This document shows, one piece after another, positions 50,225 to 59,644 of a stretch of 64,000 nucleotides of DNA. Below the pieces are notes generated by a model. That model ran no database searches. It saw only the letters and a list, made by a program, of their open reading frames with translations, and was not told the origin of the DNA. This DNA comes from Rhodospirillaceae bacterium (lineage in GTDB: Bacteria > Pseudomonadota > Alphaproteobacteria > Rhodospirillales > Casp-alpha2). Location of the stretch: contig JAERTE010000145.1 of assembly GCA_016845145.1 (NCBI GenBank), positions 1 through 64,000 of the forward strand. The letters are read 5' to 3'. The position numbers and the translations under genes were made by a program. Within the stretch, counting starts at the first letter, position 1. The number at the start of each line of letters is the position of its first letter.

Positions 50225-52960
50225 CTAATTCGAGCTGATGCTGGCACCACTTCTAACCTCGCCGATGGTCTTTAAGACGAGATGAAACGTTATGGCATCG
50301 GTCGGTTTGATATCCCGGTCCTCGAAAAAAGTGCGGGTAATTCTACTGGTAAAAACAACGCACTCGTTTTCGTATGTTGCGTCGAGTGCGACTGATCGCA
50401 TTTCGCTGGCTTGAATATCACGGACGGCGGTTAAACTGGTGCGCCAAAACCGGTTGATGACGGATTTGGCAGAGAGGTTCATTTCCTCACGCCCTGGAAA
50501 TTCGCTCTCGGCTTGTGAGGTGAGGGATGAATAACTCCCGGACATATTGAAGGCTGGGACGCCTGCGGAGAAGTTGACCTCGTTGCGTCTCGGCGACAGA
50601 TTGTCACTTGCGAAACGGGTTCTATACAGAACGTTGAGATACGAATTCGGCGCCACTGATATACTACCGACGATATCCGAGAGATTATCCTCCAGGCCTG
50701 ACCCCTCAGCGAACGTACTATCGTCCCGAAGACGGTAGGTTTGGCCGAGAAACACCGACGATGATCCGCCCTCCTGGCCGTAAACACCCCACTTGACTCC
50801 ATAGTTTATCCGTGTGCCGCCTTCAACTCGGTCGATGCCGGAGAAGCGATTGAAAGCAAACAGGTTGGTTTCATCAAACTCGAACTCGGTGCTGTCTTCG
50901 TTCGGTATCTTGTCCGAATTTCCGCCGTTCGGCGCAATTGCCAGCGAGGCGATCGGTTCCAGGATTTGGCGGACAGTCCCCTGCGACTTAACCAACGGCA
51001 AACGCCAGTTCATATCGATATAGGGAAACATCCGGTGGGAGAGGCCGGAGTAGGTATCTTTGTCACCACTTCGCACCAGACTGTTGACATGATAAAGGTC
51101 TGCGTTCAATCCGGCATCGATCCTGTATAAATCCCCGAACGGGCCTTGGAATGGGCGTTCCCAGCGAGGGTGTAACGCCAGCCTTCGAGTGTCCGTACCC
51201 TTAGCCCTTGTCAAGGCAAGGAAATTCAAGTCGAAATTGAACCGGCCTCCCAGACGATCATTTTTCCCAATGTGGTTGAAATCGACCAGTGGCAACACGA
51301 CTGGCGATTCGTCATGCTCATCTGAATCCTGCAGCCCTTGGAATATCATGCTCCGTGCGGAAAAATGGCTGCCGCCCTTTAGCCCCTCGACGAATAGTTG
51401 GCTGTCCAGAGATTGTGGCGCGGCAAATCCGTATCGCCGCATGTAGGTATCATCAGTTGATCGTTTGACATCGAAACCCCAACGCCAGGTTTTGTTCAGA
51501 TCAAACCGGGCCTCTGCATCAATATGGCCGCGGACACCGTACTCTCCGGCTTCCGTTGTAAATTGATCTTCCGAATTGTCGGTAATACTGGCGTCAGCAT
51601 CAATCTTGCCCTTGAGAAATCGCTTACGATACTGAAGCGCCAGAACTGGGGCTTCGTCGGTCATGACAATCGGACGAAGCGTCAGGTCCTCATAGTCGGA
51701 AAGCGCCCAAAAGTACGGCGCCTCAACAATCGTGCCGAAGTCGCTCGAACTTCCGAAGCGGGGAAATAGAAAACCCGACTGTCGCTTTACTGTCGGATCT
51801 GGATGGCGAAAATAAGGTGTGTAGGCAACGGGGAAGCCGAAAAATTCCAGCCAGACATCTCGGTACTCAAGAATTTTCTCGTCTTTGTTGTGAATAACTT
51901 TCACCGCCTTGATTTGCCAAAGTGGTGGGGCATTTGGGTTGTCGGCGCAAAGACTGCACGGCGAGTAGACGCCATTTCGCAATTCCGTAACCTTACCGTC
52001 GGAATGGCGTGCGCCGGTCCCGGCGATGCGCGAGCGGTCCTTTAAGATCATGCCGATATTGAGGATGACGGCATCCTTGAGATCACCGGCAATCTCCATC
52101 TGGTCCCCGAACAATCGTTCACCGGTCGGTTCACGCAAGGCAACGTTGCCCGACGCTGACGCAACATCCGTGTTTTGATTATAGGTGATGCGATCGGCGC
52201 TAAGCGTGCGGGGACCGTAGCGAACTTCGACGTTTCCCAGGGCCGTCACAATACCCTTGTCTCGGTCGAAGCTCATCTCATTTGCAAGAAAATGTACTGG
52301 CGGCTCATCCGGTGAGGGAGTTTCGTCGATGTTTGTTGGAATGGGGGCGGCCCCGGCGGCTGGCGGCCTAATCCGCGAGGGCGGCGTCACCATTGGAGCT
52401 GGGGTTGAAGATCGAATAGAAGGGGGGCTAATCAGTGTACCCAGCGGTCTTTCCGGCGTTGCATCGGGCGGCGAAGCGATAGCCGACGGTGCCGTATCTG
52501 TCGTTTGAGGCTTACTCACCCCGGGGATAGGTATATTGGGCGGTGCAACAGGTTCGGGAGCGCTTGTTGTTGGGCGTTCGAAGCGCGGCAAGGTATCAAG
52601 CAGCAAGCCGAGCGGTCGCTGCTCAGAGCTTTGCGGAGCGGGCGCCGGAGTGGCTAATGGCGCCACAGGCATTACGGGTGGTTTCCGTGTCGGAAACGGA
52701 TTGGCCGGAACCGCCGTGGCTGTAGGTTTCGGCGGCGCGCCGGGACCAAGCAATATGCCTAGCGGACGATCCTGACCCGTTGGTCGCGGAAGCGGTTGGT
52801 TCGGTGCTACCGGTATTTCGTCGGGGGGAGCAATAAGAACGCCGAGTGGTGGTTGCGCCGAGATCGGTGGAGTTGCGGCGGCCACAGGCAAAGCAAACCC
52901 AAGACAAAGGCTGAGGGCTATTGCGGTTTGTCGCCTACACGACATCAAGAGCACGTTCAT
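50225..52960 (-). CDS. lptD: LPS-assembly protein LptD with long Pro-rich N-terminal extension
   Basis: 911 residues, longer than the usual 750-800. A signal peptide ends near residue 29 (CLGFALPVAAATPP). Residues 30-220 are low-complexity Pro/Ala/Thr sequence containing four PLGxL-type motifs (37, 65, 115, 161). From about 222 the OstA/LptA-like domain begins (FLANEMSFDRDKGIVTALG, RTLSADRITYNQ), followed by the LptD beta-barrel with SPCSLCADN (disulfide-prone cysteines). LptD inserts LPS into the outer leaflet with LptE. It follows lptG directly (TGAATG). Confidence 0.95.
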   Translation of the reverse strand: MNVLLMSCRRQTAIALSLCLGFALPVAAATPPISAQPPLGVLIAPPDEIPVAPNQPLPRPTGQDRPLGILLGPGAPPKPTATAVPANPFPTRKPPVMPVAPLATPAPAPQSSEQRPLGLLLDTLPRFERPTTSAPEPVAPPNIPIPGVSKPQTTDTAPSAIASPPDATPERPLGTLISPPSIRSSTPAPMVTPPSRIRPPAAGAAPIPTNIDETPSPDEPPVHFLANEMSFDRDKGIVTALGNVEVRYGPRTLSADRITYNQNTDVASASGNVALREPTGERLFGDQMEIAGDLKDAVILNIGMILKDRSRIAGTGARHSDGKVTELRNGVYSPCSLCADNPNAPPLWQIKAVKVIHNKDEKILEYRDVWLEFFGFPVAYTPYFRHPDPTVKRQSGFLFPRFGSSSDFGTIVEAPYFWALSDYEDLTLRPIVMTDEAPVLALQYRKRFLKGKIDADASITDNSEDQFTTEAGEYGVRGHIDAEARFDLNKTWRWGFDVKRSTDDTYMRRYGFAAPQSLDSQLFVEGLKGGSHFSARSMIFQGLQDSDEHDESPVVLPLVDFNHIGKNDRLGGRFNFDLNFLALTRAKGTDTRRLALHPRWERPFQGPFGDLYRIDAGLNADLYHVNSLVRSGDKDTYSGLSHRMFPYIDMNWRLPLVKSQGTVRQILEPIASLAIAPNGGNSDKIPNEDSTEFEFDETNLFAFNRFSGIDRVEGGTRINYGVKWGVYGQEGGSSSVFLGQTYRLRDDSTFAEGSGLEDNLSDIVGSISVAPNSYLNVLYRTRFASDNLSPRRNEVNFSAGVPAFNMSGSYSSLTSQAESEFPGREEMNLSAKSVINRFWRTSLTAVRDIQASEMRSVALDATYENECVVFTSRITRTFFEDRDIKPTDAITFHLVLKTIGEVRSGASISSN

Positions 52961-54061
52961 TCAACCGTCCTCCAAATGAAGTAAGGTCGTCAAGCCAAGC
53001 AATGTGGCGACACCAGATGGTGACCAGGCCGCCAAGAGTATCGGAATGGAATCGGACAGTCCGAGTGCCAACACTACGTCGGAAAAGAAGTAGAGCGCAA
53101 AACCGGTGAAGACTCCACCTGCCACGACGTATGTCGTGGCACCTCTGCGCGAATGACGCAGCGTGAAAGCAGCGCCGACCAATACCATGGCCGACAGAAG
53201 CAATGGCGCAGCCAACAAACTGTGCCAATGAAGGCGATGACGTACGGCTGAAAAACCGGCTTTTTCCAATGTTTCGATAAAATCCGGCAGGTCCCAGAAT
53301 GACATGGTTTCGGGTGGCGCAAAGCTGTCTTGGATCTTGTCCAACGTCAGATCCGTAGCCAACCAATATTGCTTTTCATGAACCGGCAGGTTTTCTGCCT
53401 CATATATCCATGCGTCCTTAAAGCGCCAAAAACCGTCCTCCAGTTTGGCGTTGGGACTGCTAATCCGATTGTGGAATGTATCTTTGCCCACATAAGTGAA
53501 TACGGTGACATCATGCAGTTCAACGTCGATGCCGTTTTGCACATATCCTTTCGCATGAAGAACGGATTGGCCGTCCGGATTGGCTTGGCGCAACCACATA
53601 CCGGATTGAGAGACCGCAAGTAAGCTCTGATTACCTTTCAGGTGAAGAGCTTCCAGTTGTTCAAAGCGTGCTAGCGTTGTAGAAGCCAGTGGATTCAGCA
53701 CTGATATTTGAAAAATCCCCAAGGCGGCAGAAATGGCAATCGCCGGTAGAAGGAACTGCCATGCCGAGACGCCTGCCCCTCTTGTGACGACAAGTTCATG
53801 AGAGCGGGTCAATCTCCAAAAACACAGCATGCCACCAAACAAGATGGCAAACGGCAGAACCTTCTGACCCATATGCGGCAGCTTGAGCAAAGCCATTTTA
53901 ATTACAGCGTCGAATGAAACATCGGGTTTCGATGCGGCTCGTCGCAAAAGCTCGATGGCGTCAAACATGAACACCAGTAGCAAAAATAAAGTCAGTAGCG
54001 ACACGACGGCAAAAAGGAAGTGCCGGCCGACGTATACAGAGAGGGTCGTGGATAGCCGCAT
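52961..54061 (-). CDS. lptG: LPS export ABC permease LptG
   Basis: 366 residues. LptF/LptG family: two N-terminal helix pairs with ALLKLPHMGQKVLPFAILFG, ELVVTRGAGVSAWQFLLPA, a periplasmic jellyroll (SGMWLRQANPDGQSVLHAKG) and C-terminal helices with RHSRRGATTYVVAGGVFTG. It works with LptF and LptB to lift LPS out of the inner membrane. Stop codon directly precedes the lptD start; lptF lies nine bases upstream. Confidence 0.94.
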   Translation of the reverse strand: MRLSTTLSVYVGRHFLFAVVSLLTLFLLLVFMFDAIELLRRAASKPDVSFDAVIKMALLKLPHMGQKVLPFAILFGGMLCFWRLTRSHELVVTRGAGVSAWQFLLPAIAISAALGIFQISVLNPLASTTLARFEQLEALHLKGNQSLLAVSQSGMWLRQANPDGQSVLHAKGYVQNGIDVELHDVTVFTYVGKDTFHNRISSPNAKLEDGFWRFKDAWIYEAENLPVHEKQYWLATDLTLDKIQDSFAPPETMSFWDLPDFIETLEKAGFSAVRHRLHWHSLLAAPLLLSAMVLVGAAFTLRHSRRGATTYVVAGGVFTGFALYFFSDVVLALGLSDSIPILLAAWSPSGVATLLGLTTLLHLEDG

Positions 54062-54070
54062 GAAATGCCC

Positions 54071-55195
54071 TTAACTATACGCCATTTGATCGACCGCTGG
54101 CTTCGCGCTCAATTTCATCGGTGAAACCATGAACCAAAATGCCAAAATCGCGGGTAATATGGCATGCAGATACATCAACGGTATAAGTGACACGTTCTTT
54201 GCAGCCACGTTTTCCAAACCAAGCGCTGCAGCCTGAAGCCCCACCATGAGAACGATGCTAGCAAGAATACGTTGTGTTTGCATGCGTCGAGAAAAGCTAC
54301 CCGTTATCAGACTGGCGAGTGCAATGAGCGAAAACGCAAGGGCGAGAATGGGCGACGTGAGACGCTTGTGGGCTTCAACAATATACTTTCCGACATCCTG
54401 TGACGGAATGCCTTCCGCGTTTTCCACATCGAGCAGTTCTTCCATCCGTCGTTCACGGGGTTCGCGATGACGATCCGCGCCTACCACGCCGCGTTTGCCG
54501 AGATCGAGTGTATATCTATCGAAATAGAGGACAGAAAGCTGGTTGGTCTTCTTGTTGATGAACTGCCGATTGCCTCTAAACATGACGACTCGCGTATTGC
54601 CATCGGCGTCTACCAATGCGCCACGCGCCGCCATGACCGTAGTGGGGGATTCTTTGTTGCGTTGGTCGTGCACCAATACACCCAAGAGCTGGTCTTCTTT
54701 GGTGCGTTCGCGGATGTAGACCGTGATGTTCGGAGCTACGTTGTTGAACGAACCTTCACGAAGCAACACATGGGAATAATTGTAGCGGATATCCCACTGC
54801 ATCTCGCGAAACAATCGGTACGAATTCGGAAGTAAATAAAGATTGAGAAAGTAGCCAATGCCGACGGTCAAAAGTGCCATGATCATGGCCGGTTTGGCCA
54901 ATGCGATTTGGCTGACTCCAGCGGCACGCATCACCACCAGTTCGCGGTCCGTGATCATTTTTGCATAGATGAACATGACCACGCAAAACAACGCGATAGG
55001 CAAAATCACTGTCAGAAAACTGGGCAGCATGAGCATGGTAAGATACAAAAACGTACCCGCACTAACGCCGCGATTGACGATAAGTTCCACAAACCGCAGC
55101 GATTGCGATAGCCAGATAATGCAGGTCAGGCCGGCGGTGACCAGCACCATGCCGACGAACAACTGACGGAACACATATCTTGTAAAGCTATTCAT
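54071..55195 (-). CDS. lptF: LPS export ABC permease LptF
   Basis: 374 residues. LptF pattern: YVFRQLFVGMVLVTAGLTCI, LLMLP-like LTMLMLPSFLTVILPIALF, DRELVVMRAAGVSQIALAKP, a periplasmic beta-rich domain (VYIRERTKEDQLLGVLVHDQ) and C-terminal KRLTSPILALAFSLIALASL. Partner of LptG. First gene of the lptF-lptG-lptD-surA-pdxA-rsmA series. The usual alphaproteobacterial neighbour pepA is not upstream; an acyl-CoA dehydrogenase on the same strand is. Confidence 0.94.
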   Translation of the reverse strand: MNSFTRYVFRQLFVGMVLVTAGLTCIIWLSQSLRFVELIVNRGVSAGTFLYLTMLMLPSFLTVILPIALFCVVMFIYAKMITDRELVVMRAAGVSQIALAKPAMIMALLTVGIGYFLNLYLLPNSYRLFREMQWDIRYNYSHVLLREGSFNNVAPNITVYIRERTKEDQLLGVLVHDQRNKESPTTVMAARGALVDADGNTRVVMFRGNRQFINKKTNQLSVLYFDRYTLDLGKRGVVGADRHREPRERRMEELLDVENAEGIPSQDVGKYIVEAHKRLTSPILALAFSLIALASLITGSFSRRMQTQRILASIVLMVGLQAAALGLENVAAKNVSLIPLMYLHAILPAILAFWFMVSPMKLSAKPAVDQMAYS

Positions 55196-55270
55196 GCCGG
55201 TCCGGTCTCCCCCGAAGACCGCTCAAGGTGAGTCAAAAGCCCAAAAAAATCAAGCGTTAAGAATAATTTA

Positions 55271-55284
55271 GCGGTCAAAACCGC
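55271..55284 (-). terminator. Possible weak terminator after the acyl-CoA dehydrogenase gene
   Basis: GCGGT and ACCGC form a 5-bp stem with a four-base loop. On the minus strand TAAATTATTCTT follows. It begins about 12 bases after the stop at 55297. The stem is short and the T-tract broken, so this may be only a partial terminator before lptF. Confidence 0.3.
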
Positions 55285-55296
55285 GTGGGTTGCGGC

Positions 55297-57090
55297 TCAA
55301 AAACCAGCGTCCTCGATCGCACCTACGGCGACAGCTCCTTCGCGGATGGTGTGATATAACGCAGTGCATTGCACCAGATATTGGTCCGAGAAAAATCTGG
55401 CGGAGATCAGCTTGCCATTCAGGAACGCTGGATCGCCGTCGCTATCTTGCAATTTCTTTTCAGCGATCAGTGCGGCGCGACAGGTCATCCACCCGCCGGC
55501 TGTCAGGCCTAAAAGCCGCAGATAGGGTACCGCGCCAGCGGCTACCGCGGCGCGGTCCGCCCCCCAGGTTTCGGCAATCCATTTCGATGCTGATTCCAGT
55601 GCATCGACGGCCAGCGAGAACGGACGGCGGGTGGCCGCGATGTGGTCGTTCTCGGATTTACCTAGTTCGGCATCCAAGAGGCGCATTTCATCTACTAGCG
55701 CCAGTACGGTTTCGGCATTTTCGCGCCCGACTTTGCGACCGACCAGATCGTTTGCCTGGATGCCATTGGTGCCTTCGTATATGGCGGCAATGCGCGCATC
55801 GCGCAAATGCTGGGCAGCGCCGGTTTCTTCGATGAATCCCATGCCGCCATGAATTTGAATGCCGGTATTGGCCACGTCTATACCCGTATCGGAACTCCAG
55901 GCCTTGACCACCGGGGTCAGCAGATCAACCCGGGCTTTTGCGGCGCGGCGCTCATTCTCTTCACTGCACCGATGGGAGAAATCGAGATGCGCGGCTACAT
56001 AGTAGGCAAGAGCGCGAGTGGCTTCGGTCTGGACCTTCATGGAGAGTAGCATGCGTTTGACATCGGGATGCTGAATGATGGTCGCGGGCTCGGGGTTGTC
56101 GCCATCAATCCGGCGGCTTTGCACGCGTTCGCGTGCATAGGCCAAGGCTTGTTGATAGGCACGCTCACCAATAGCCACACCTTGCAGACCGACCGCGAGG
56201 CGCTCGTTGTTCATCATCGTGAACATGTATTCAAGGCCGCGGTTTTCCTCACCGATCAGATAGCCAATGGCACCATCGTTGTCACCAAATGACATTACCG
56301 CGGTGGGGCTGGCGTTGATGCCGAGTTTGTGTTCCAGCGACACACAACGCAGATCGTTGCGCTCGCCCGGGCTTCCATCTTCATTGACAAGGTATTTTGG
56401 CACCAAAAACAAAGAAATACCTTTAACACCTTCCGGTGCGTCGGGCGTGCGGGCGAGTACCATGTGGACAATGTTGTCCGTCATGTCATGTTCACCATAA
56501 GTGATGAAAATCTTGTTGCCGGAAATCCGGTATGTATCGCCAGTGGGAACCGCCTTAGTCCGCACGCGCCCGAGATCCGAGCCCGCTTGCGGTTCCGTAA
56601 GGTTCATGGTGCCGGTCCAGGTGCCCGATGTCATGTTCTCAAGGTAAATTGATTTCAGTTCGTCGGAGCCATGAGCTGAGAGCAACTCGACGGCGCCGCT
56701 ATTGAGGGTTGGACAAAGCGCAAAAGCCATGTTCGCCGCATGCCAGACCTCAAAAACGGCGGTCGACACAAGCCACGGTAGCCCTTGCCCGCCGTACTCG
56801 GGATCAAACGGCAAGCCATTCCAGCCACCTTCGACGAATTGCCCGTACGCCTCTTTCCATCCGTCTGCAGTGCGGACCACGCCGTTTTCAAGAACCGCGC
56901 CTTGTATGTCGCCTGAGTGGTTGATTGGCGCGAGGACTTCACTGCCAAGTTTTCCGGCTTCCTCTAAAATCGCATCGACAAGATCAGGCGTCGCATCCTC
57001 ACACCCCGGCAACGCCGTAACCTGATCCAGGCCCACTAAATCGTTCAACACAAATCGCATCTCGGCCAGGGGGGCTTGATAGGCGGTCAT
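55297..57090 (-). CDS. Acyl-CoA dehydrogenase, large (about 600-residue) type
   Basis: 597 residues. The N-terminal helix begins YQAPLAEMRFVLNDLVGLDQ, typical of the long acyl-CoA dehydrogenases with a C-terminal extension, which include 3-methylmercaptopropionyl-CoA dehydrogenase (DmdC). FAD-binding MNLTEPQAGSDLG, GIQIHGGMGFIEETGAAQHL and catalytic Glu in IAAIYEGTNGIQANDLVG. It oxidises an acyl-CoA to the enoyl-CoA. DmdC itself would fit an organosulfur diet, but the specific substrate cannot be decided. The gene stands alone, 96 bases downstream of azlD. Confidence 0.9.
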   Translation of the reverse strand: MTAYQAPLAEMRFVLNDLVGLDQVTALPGCEDATPDLVDAILEEAGKLGSEVLAPINHSGDIQGAVLENGVVRTADGWKEAYGQFVEGGWNGLPFDPEYGGQGLPWLVSTAVFEVWHAANMAFALCPTLNSGAVELLSAHGSDELKSIYLENMTSGTWTGTMNLTEPQAGSDLGRVRTKAVPTGDTYRISGNKIFITYGEHDMTDNIVHMVLARTPDAPEGVKGISLFLVPKYLVNEDGSPGERNDLRCVSLEHKLGINASPTAVMSFGDNDGAIGYLIGEENRGLEYMFTMMNNERLAVGLQGVAIGERAYQQALAYARERVQSRRIDGDNPEPATIIQHPDVKRMLLSMKVQTEATRALAYYVAAHLDFSHRCSEENERRAAKARVDLLTPVVKAWSSDTGIDVANTGIQIHGGMGFIEETGAAQHLRDARIAAIYEGTNGIQANDLVGRKVGRENAETVLALVDEMRLLDAELGKSENDHIAATRRPFSLAVDALESASKWIAETWGADRAAVAAGAVPYLRLLGLTAGGWMTCRAALIAEKKLQDSDGDPAFLNGKLISARFFSDQYLVQCTALYHTIREGAVAVGAIEDAGF

Positions 57091-57186
57091 GGCGGGCTCC
57101 GGATCAACTGCAAATAGTGGAAACTCAGTGGTTCGGCAGAATAAATGCGGGCACGGCTAACCGCAAGCCAAGCACGTCGCGCGGCG

Positions 57187-57534
57187 CTAAAAACCACCGC
57201 GAAGGAAATTGAGCAGCGTCATCGTTCCAACGCCGGCGAAGGTGCCAGCCAACAACTGCTGGCGGCTCAGAAAAAAGACCGCAAACCCGACCGCAACCGC
57301 AATGGCGCGGTCAAGCACCGGTGTTTCCGCCAACACTGATGTTGGAAGGAAAATCGCTCGTACCATCAGTCCGCCGACCAAGGCCTGGCCGACGCATGCG
57401 AACCAATCGAAAATCGGCGTTTGCGGCTCGACGCGACCTGAGAGCAGCACGCCGGCGCCACGCGTCAGCAACGCAGCACCAAAGGCCACGCTTAATAGCA
57501 GCCACGGTGTCATCCAGGCGGGTTCACCAATCAT
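57187..57534 (-). CDS. azlD: AzlD-type branched-chain amino acid transport subunit
   Basis: 115 residues from the ATG at 57534, with GAGG about nine bases upstream. Four hydrophobic helices: TPWLLLSVAFGAALLTRGAG, VGQALVGGLMVRAIFL, DRAIAVAVGFAVFFLS and LAGTFAGVGTMTLLNFL. AzlD is the small partner of AzlC; together they export branched-chain amino acids and analogues. The start is ten bases after the azlC stop. Confidence 0.85.
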   Translation of the reverse strand: MIGEPAWMTPWLLLSVAFGAALLTRGAGVLLSGRVEPQTPIFDWFACVGQALVGGLMVRAIFLPTSVLAETPVLDRAIAVAVGFAVFFLSRQQLLAGTFAGVGTMTLLNFLRGGF

Positions 57535-57544
57535 GGCTGCAGCC

Positions 57545-58273
57545 TCATATTTTCCTCTGGCGTTTGTATCCACCGCCTATAAGAAATCCGAGCGTGCCCG
57601 CGCCGACGCCGCCAATCGCCAATCCCCACTCAACCGACCACTGCATCAACCAAGGTACGCTGAGCGCACCGAGGCCGAGCGACAGGTATCCGGACAGCTT
57701 GCGCACAGAAACCATGATCAGCAGGAGGTATAATGGCGTCAGGATGAACATTGCTGTGCCCAATGTTGCGGGAATCGCATCAAGGCCGAAGTATCCGACT
57801 GTCGCGCCGACCAGCGCGCTAATGAATACGGTGAGCGCGAAAGCCGTAAAAAACGCACGCCGCGCGTTCAGTGGTTGGTTTTGTGCCCGCACAAGAACCA
57901 GCACCCAGACCGTTGGTGCCAGTAATTGGGCGAAAAGCAAATCCTTCCATCTCAAGCCCCGCTCTGTACGGATCAGTGGCAACGCTGTCACCACCATGGG
58001 AATGTTCCGCAAATTAGAAAACATCACTGCCACGAACATCGCCCACAATCCGGTACCGGTTAGCGCCAATTCAGAAAAGGTCATGAGTGCTGGCATAGAC
58101 CAGATCAGAAACACGGCGCTCCACATAACGGCGAAATCCATGCCGATGCCCTTGTTCATCGCGCCGTAACCCATCAAGGAGACAAACAATCCCAAGGCCG
58201 GTGCGCCGAGCGCAGCTTTGATTCCGGCTCGGATCGGATGGGGGAGGTCGTCAATGGAGGCGTCGTCGCTCAC
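57545..58273 (-). CDS. azlC: AzlC family amino acid export permease
   Basis: 242 residues. AzlC pattern: IRAGIKAALGAPALGLFVSL, then GYGAMNKGIGMDFAVMWSAV, SALMTF-like MPALMTFSELALTGTGLWAM and FFTAFALTVFISALVGATVG, with about six or seven helices. With AzlD it forms an exporter for branched-chain or related amino acids. ATG overlaps the stop of the amidohydrolase gene by four bases, so expression of the two is coupled. Confidence 0.88.
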   Translation of the reverse strand: MSDDASIDDLPHPIRAGIKAALGAPALGLFVSLMGYGAMNKGIGMDFAVMWSAVFLIWSMPALMTFSELALTGTGLWAMFVAVMFSNLRNIPMVVTALPLIRTERGLRWKDLLFAQLLAPTVWVLVLVRAQNQPLNARRAFFTAFALTVFISALVGATVGYFGLDAIPATLGTAMFILTPLYLLLIMVSVRKLSGYLSLGLGALSVPWLMQWSVEWGLAIGGVGAGTLGFLIGGGYKRQRKI

Positions 58274-59511
58274 TCGGCGGGCTCCGCGCGCTCCAATACG
58301 GCGTGCAAGAGCACTTGGCAGCCCGCAGCGCAGTCTTTGGGCGTGGCGTTTTCGATCTCGTTGTGGCTGATGCCGTCCTCACACGGGATGAAGATCATGC
58401 CCGCAGGTGCCACGCCGGCAAGATAAACGGCGTCATGACCTGCGCCCGATACGATGTCGCGGTACGTGTATCCCCCCATTTCCGCGCCCTCGCGCACAGC
58501 TTTAACGCAAGCTTCGTCAAACGGTGTCGGCGGGAAGTACCAAAAATCCTCAACAGCGATCGTGAGCTTTTCGTCATCGCCTAGTTCGACGCAGAAGGCT
58601 TTGAGTTCGTCGTTCATGGCCGTCAATGTCTCATCGACTGGATGGCGGAAATCGACGGTCATAAACACTTCACCCGGGATCACGTTTCGTGAGTTGGGCC
58701 GAACTTGCATATGCCCAACGGTGGCACAGGCGTTGGGCGCGTGGTCGAGGCCGATACGGTTGACCTCCTGGACGATCTTCGATGCCGCTAACAACGCATC
58801 GCGCCGGCGTGGCATCGGCGTTGGTCCGGCGTGGCTTTCGATCCCCGTGACAGTGACCTCGTACCAGCGCTGACCTTGCGCGTCGGTAACCACACCAATG
58901 GTTTTCTCCTCTGCCTCCAGGATCGGCCCTTGTTCGATGTGTAGTTCAAAATAGGCGCCGATGTCACGCGCGCCCGGCGGCTCTGCGCCTGCGTAACCGA
59001 TGCGCCGTAATTCGTCCCCAAACTTGGCGCCTTCGATATCTTCCTTGGCGTTGATATCTTCGAGGTTAAACAAACCGGCGAACACCCCTGACCCCATCAT
59101 TGCCGGTGAAAAGCGCGCTCCTTCTTCGTTGGTCCAGCACGCGAGTTCTATCGACGCATCTGTTTCGACGTCATGATCATTAAGTGTCCGTATCGCCTCA
59201 AGCCCAGCCAACACCCCAAGCACGCCATCAAAACGCCCACCGGTGGGTTGTGTGTCCAGGTGGCTACCCATCATCACGGCGGGCTTTGACGTGTCACGTC
59301 CCGGTCGGCGAGCGAAGATGTTGCCCACTGCATCGACACTGATCGTACAACCCGCATCCTCACACCAATTTACGAACAGGTCTCGGCCCTGCTTGTCGAG
59401 GTCTGTCAGGCTAAGCCGGCAATTGCCGCCTTTCTCCGTGGCGCCGATTTCCGCCATGTCCATAAGCGATGCCCAGAGCCGGTCAGAATTAATGGGAAGG
59501 TTGGTCGGCAT
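58270..59511 (-). CDS. Zn-dependent M20/HyuC-type amidohydrolase (N-carbamoyl-L-amino acid hydrolase-like)
   Basis: 413 residues from the ATG at 59511 (an in-frame start at 59541 is possible). Metal ligands: MGSHLDTQPTGGRFDGVLGV (His, Asp), CWTNEEGARFSPAM (Glu-Glu), FELHIEQGPILE (His) and SGAGHDAVYLA (His). Family members remove carbamoyl from N-carbamoyl amino acids or open beta-ureidopropionate or allantoate-like compounds. Coupling to azlCD suggests the released amino acid may be exported, or that AzlCD moves the substrate; this is inference. Divergent from the P-loop gene at 59645. Confidence 0.88.
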   Translation of the reverse strand: MPTNLPINSDRLWASLMDMAEIGATEKGGNCRLSLTDLDKQGRDLFVNWCEDAGCTISVDAVGNIFARRPGRDTSKPAVMMGSHLDTQPTGGRFDGVLGVLAGLEAIRTLNDHDVETDASIELACWTNEEGARFSPAMMGSGVFAGLFNLEDINAKEDIEGAKFGDELRRIGYAGAEPPGARDIGAYFELHIEQGPILEAEEKTIGVVTDAQGQRWYEVTVTGIESHAGPTPMPRRRDALLAASKIVQEVNRIGLDHAPNACATVGHMQVRPNSRNVIPGEVFMTVDFRHPVDETLTAMNDELKAFCVELGDDEKLTIAVEDFWYFPPTPFDEACVKAVREGAEMGGYTYRDIVSGAGHDAVYLAGVAPAGMIFIPCEDGISHNEIENATPKDCAAGCQVLLHAVLERAEPAE

Positions 59512-59644
59512 AACACTGTTCCATTGCGGTTGCGGGAGCATTCAAAATAAAGGGCGTGCGGCCCGGTTCAATGAAAAACGGGAGGCGATGGAGGATGGAA
59601 TGCGATAAAGTTTACCCCTGATGCCACGAGCCCAGGACCATATC

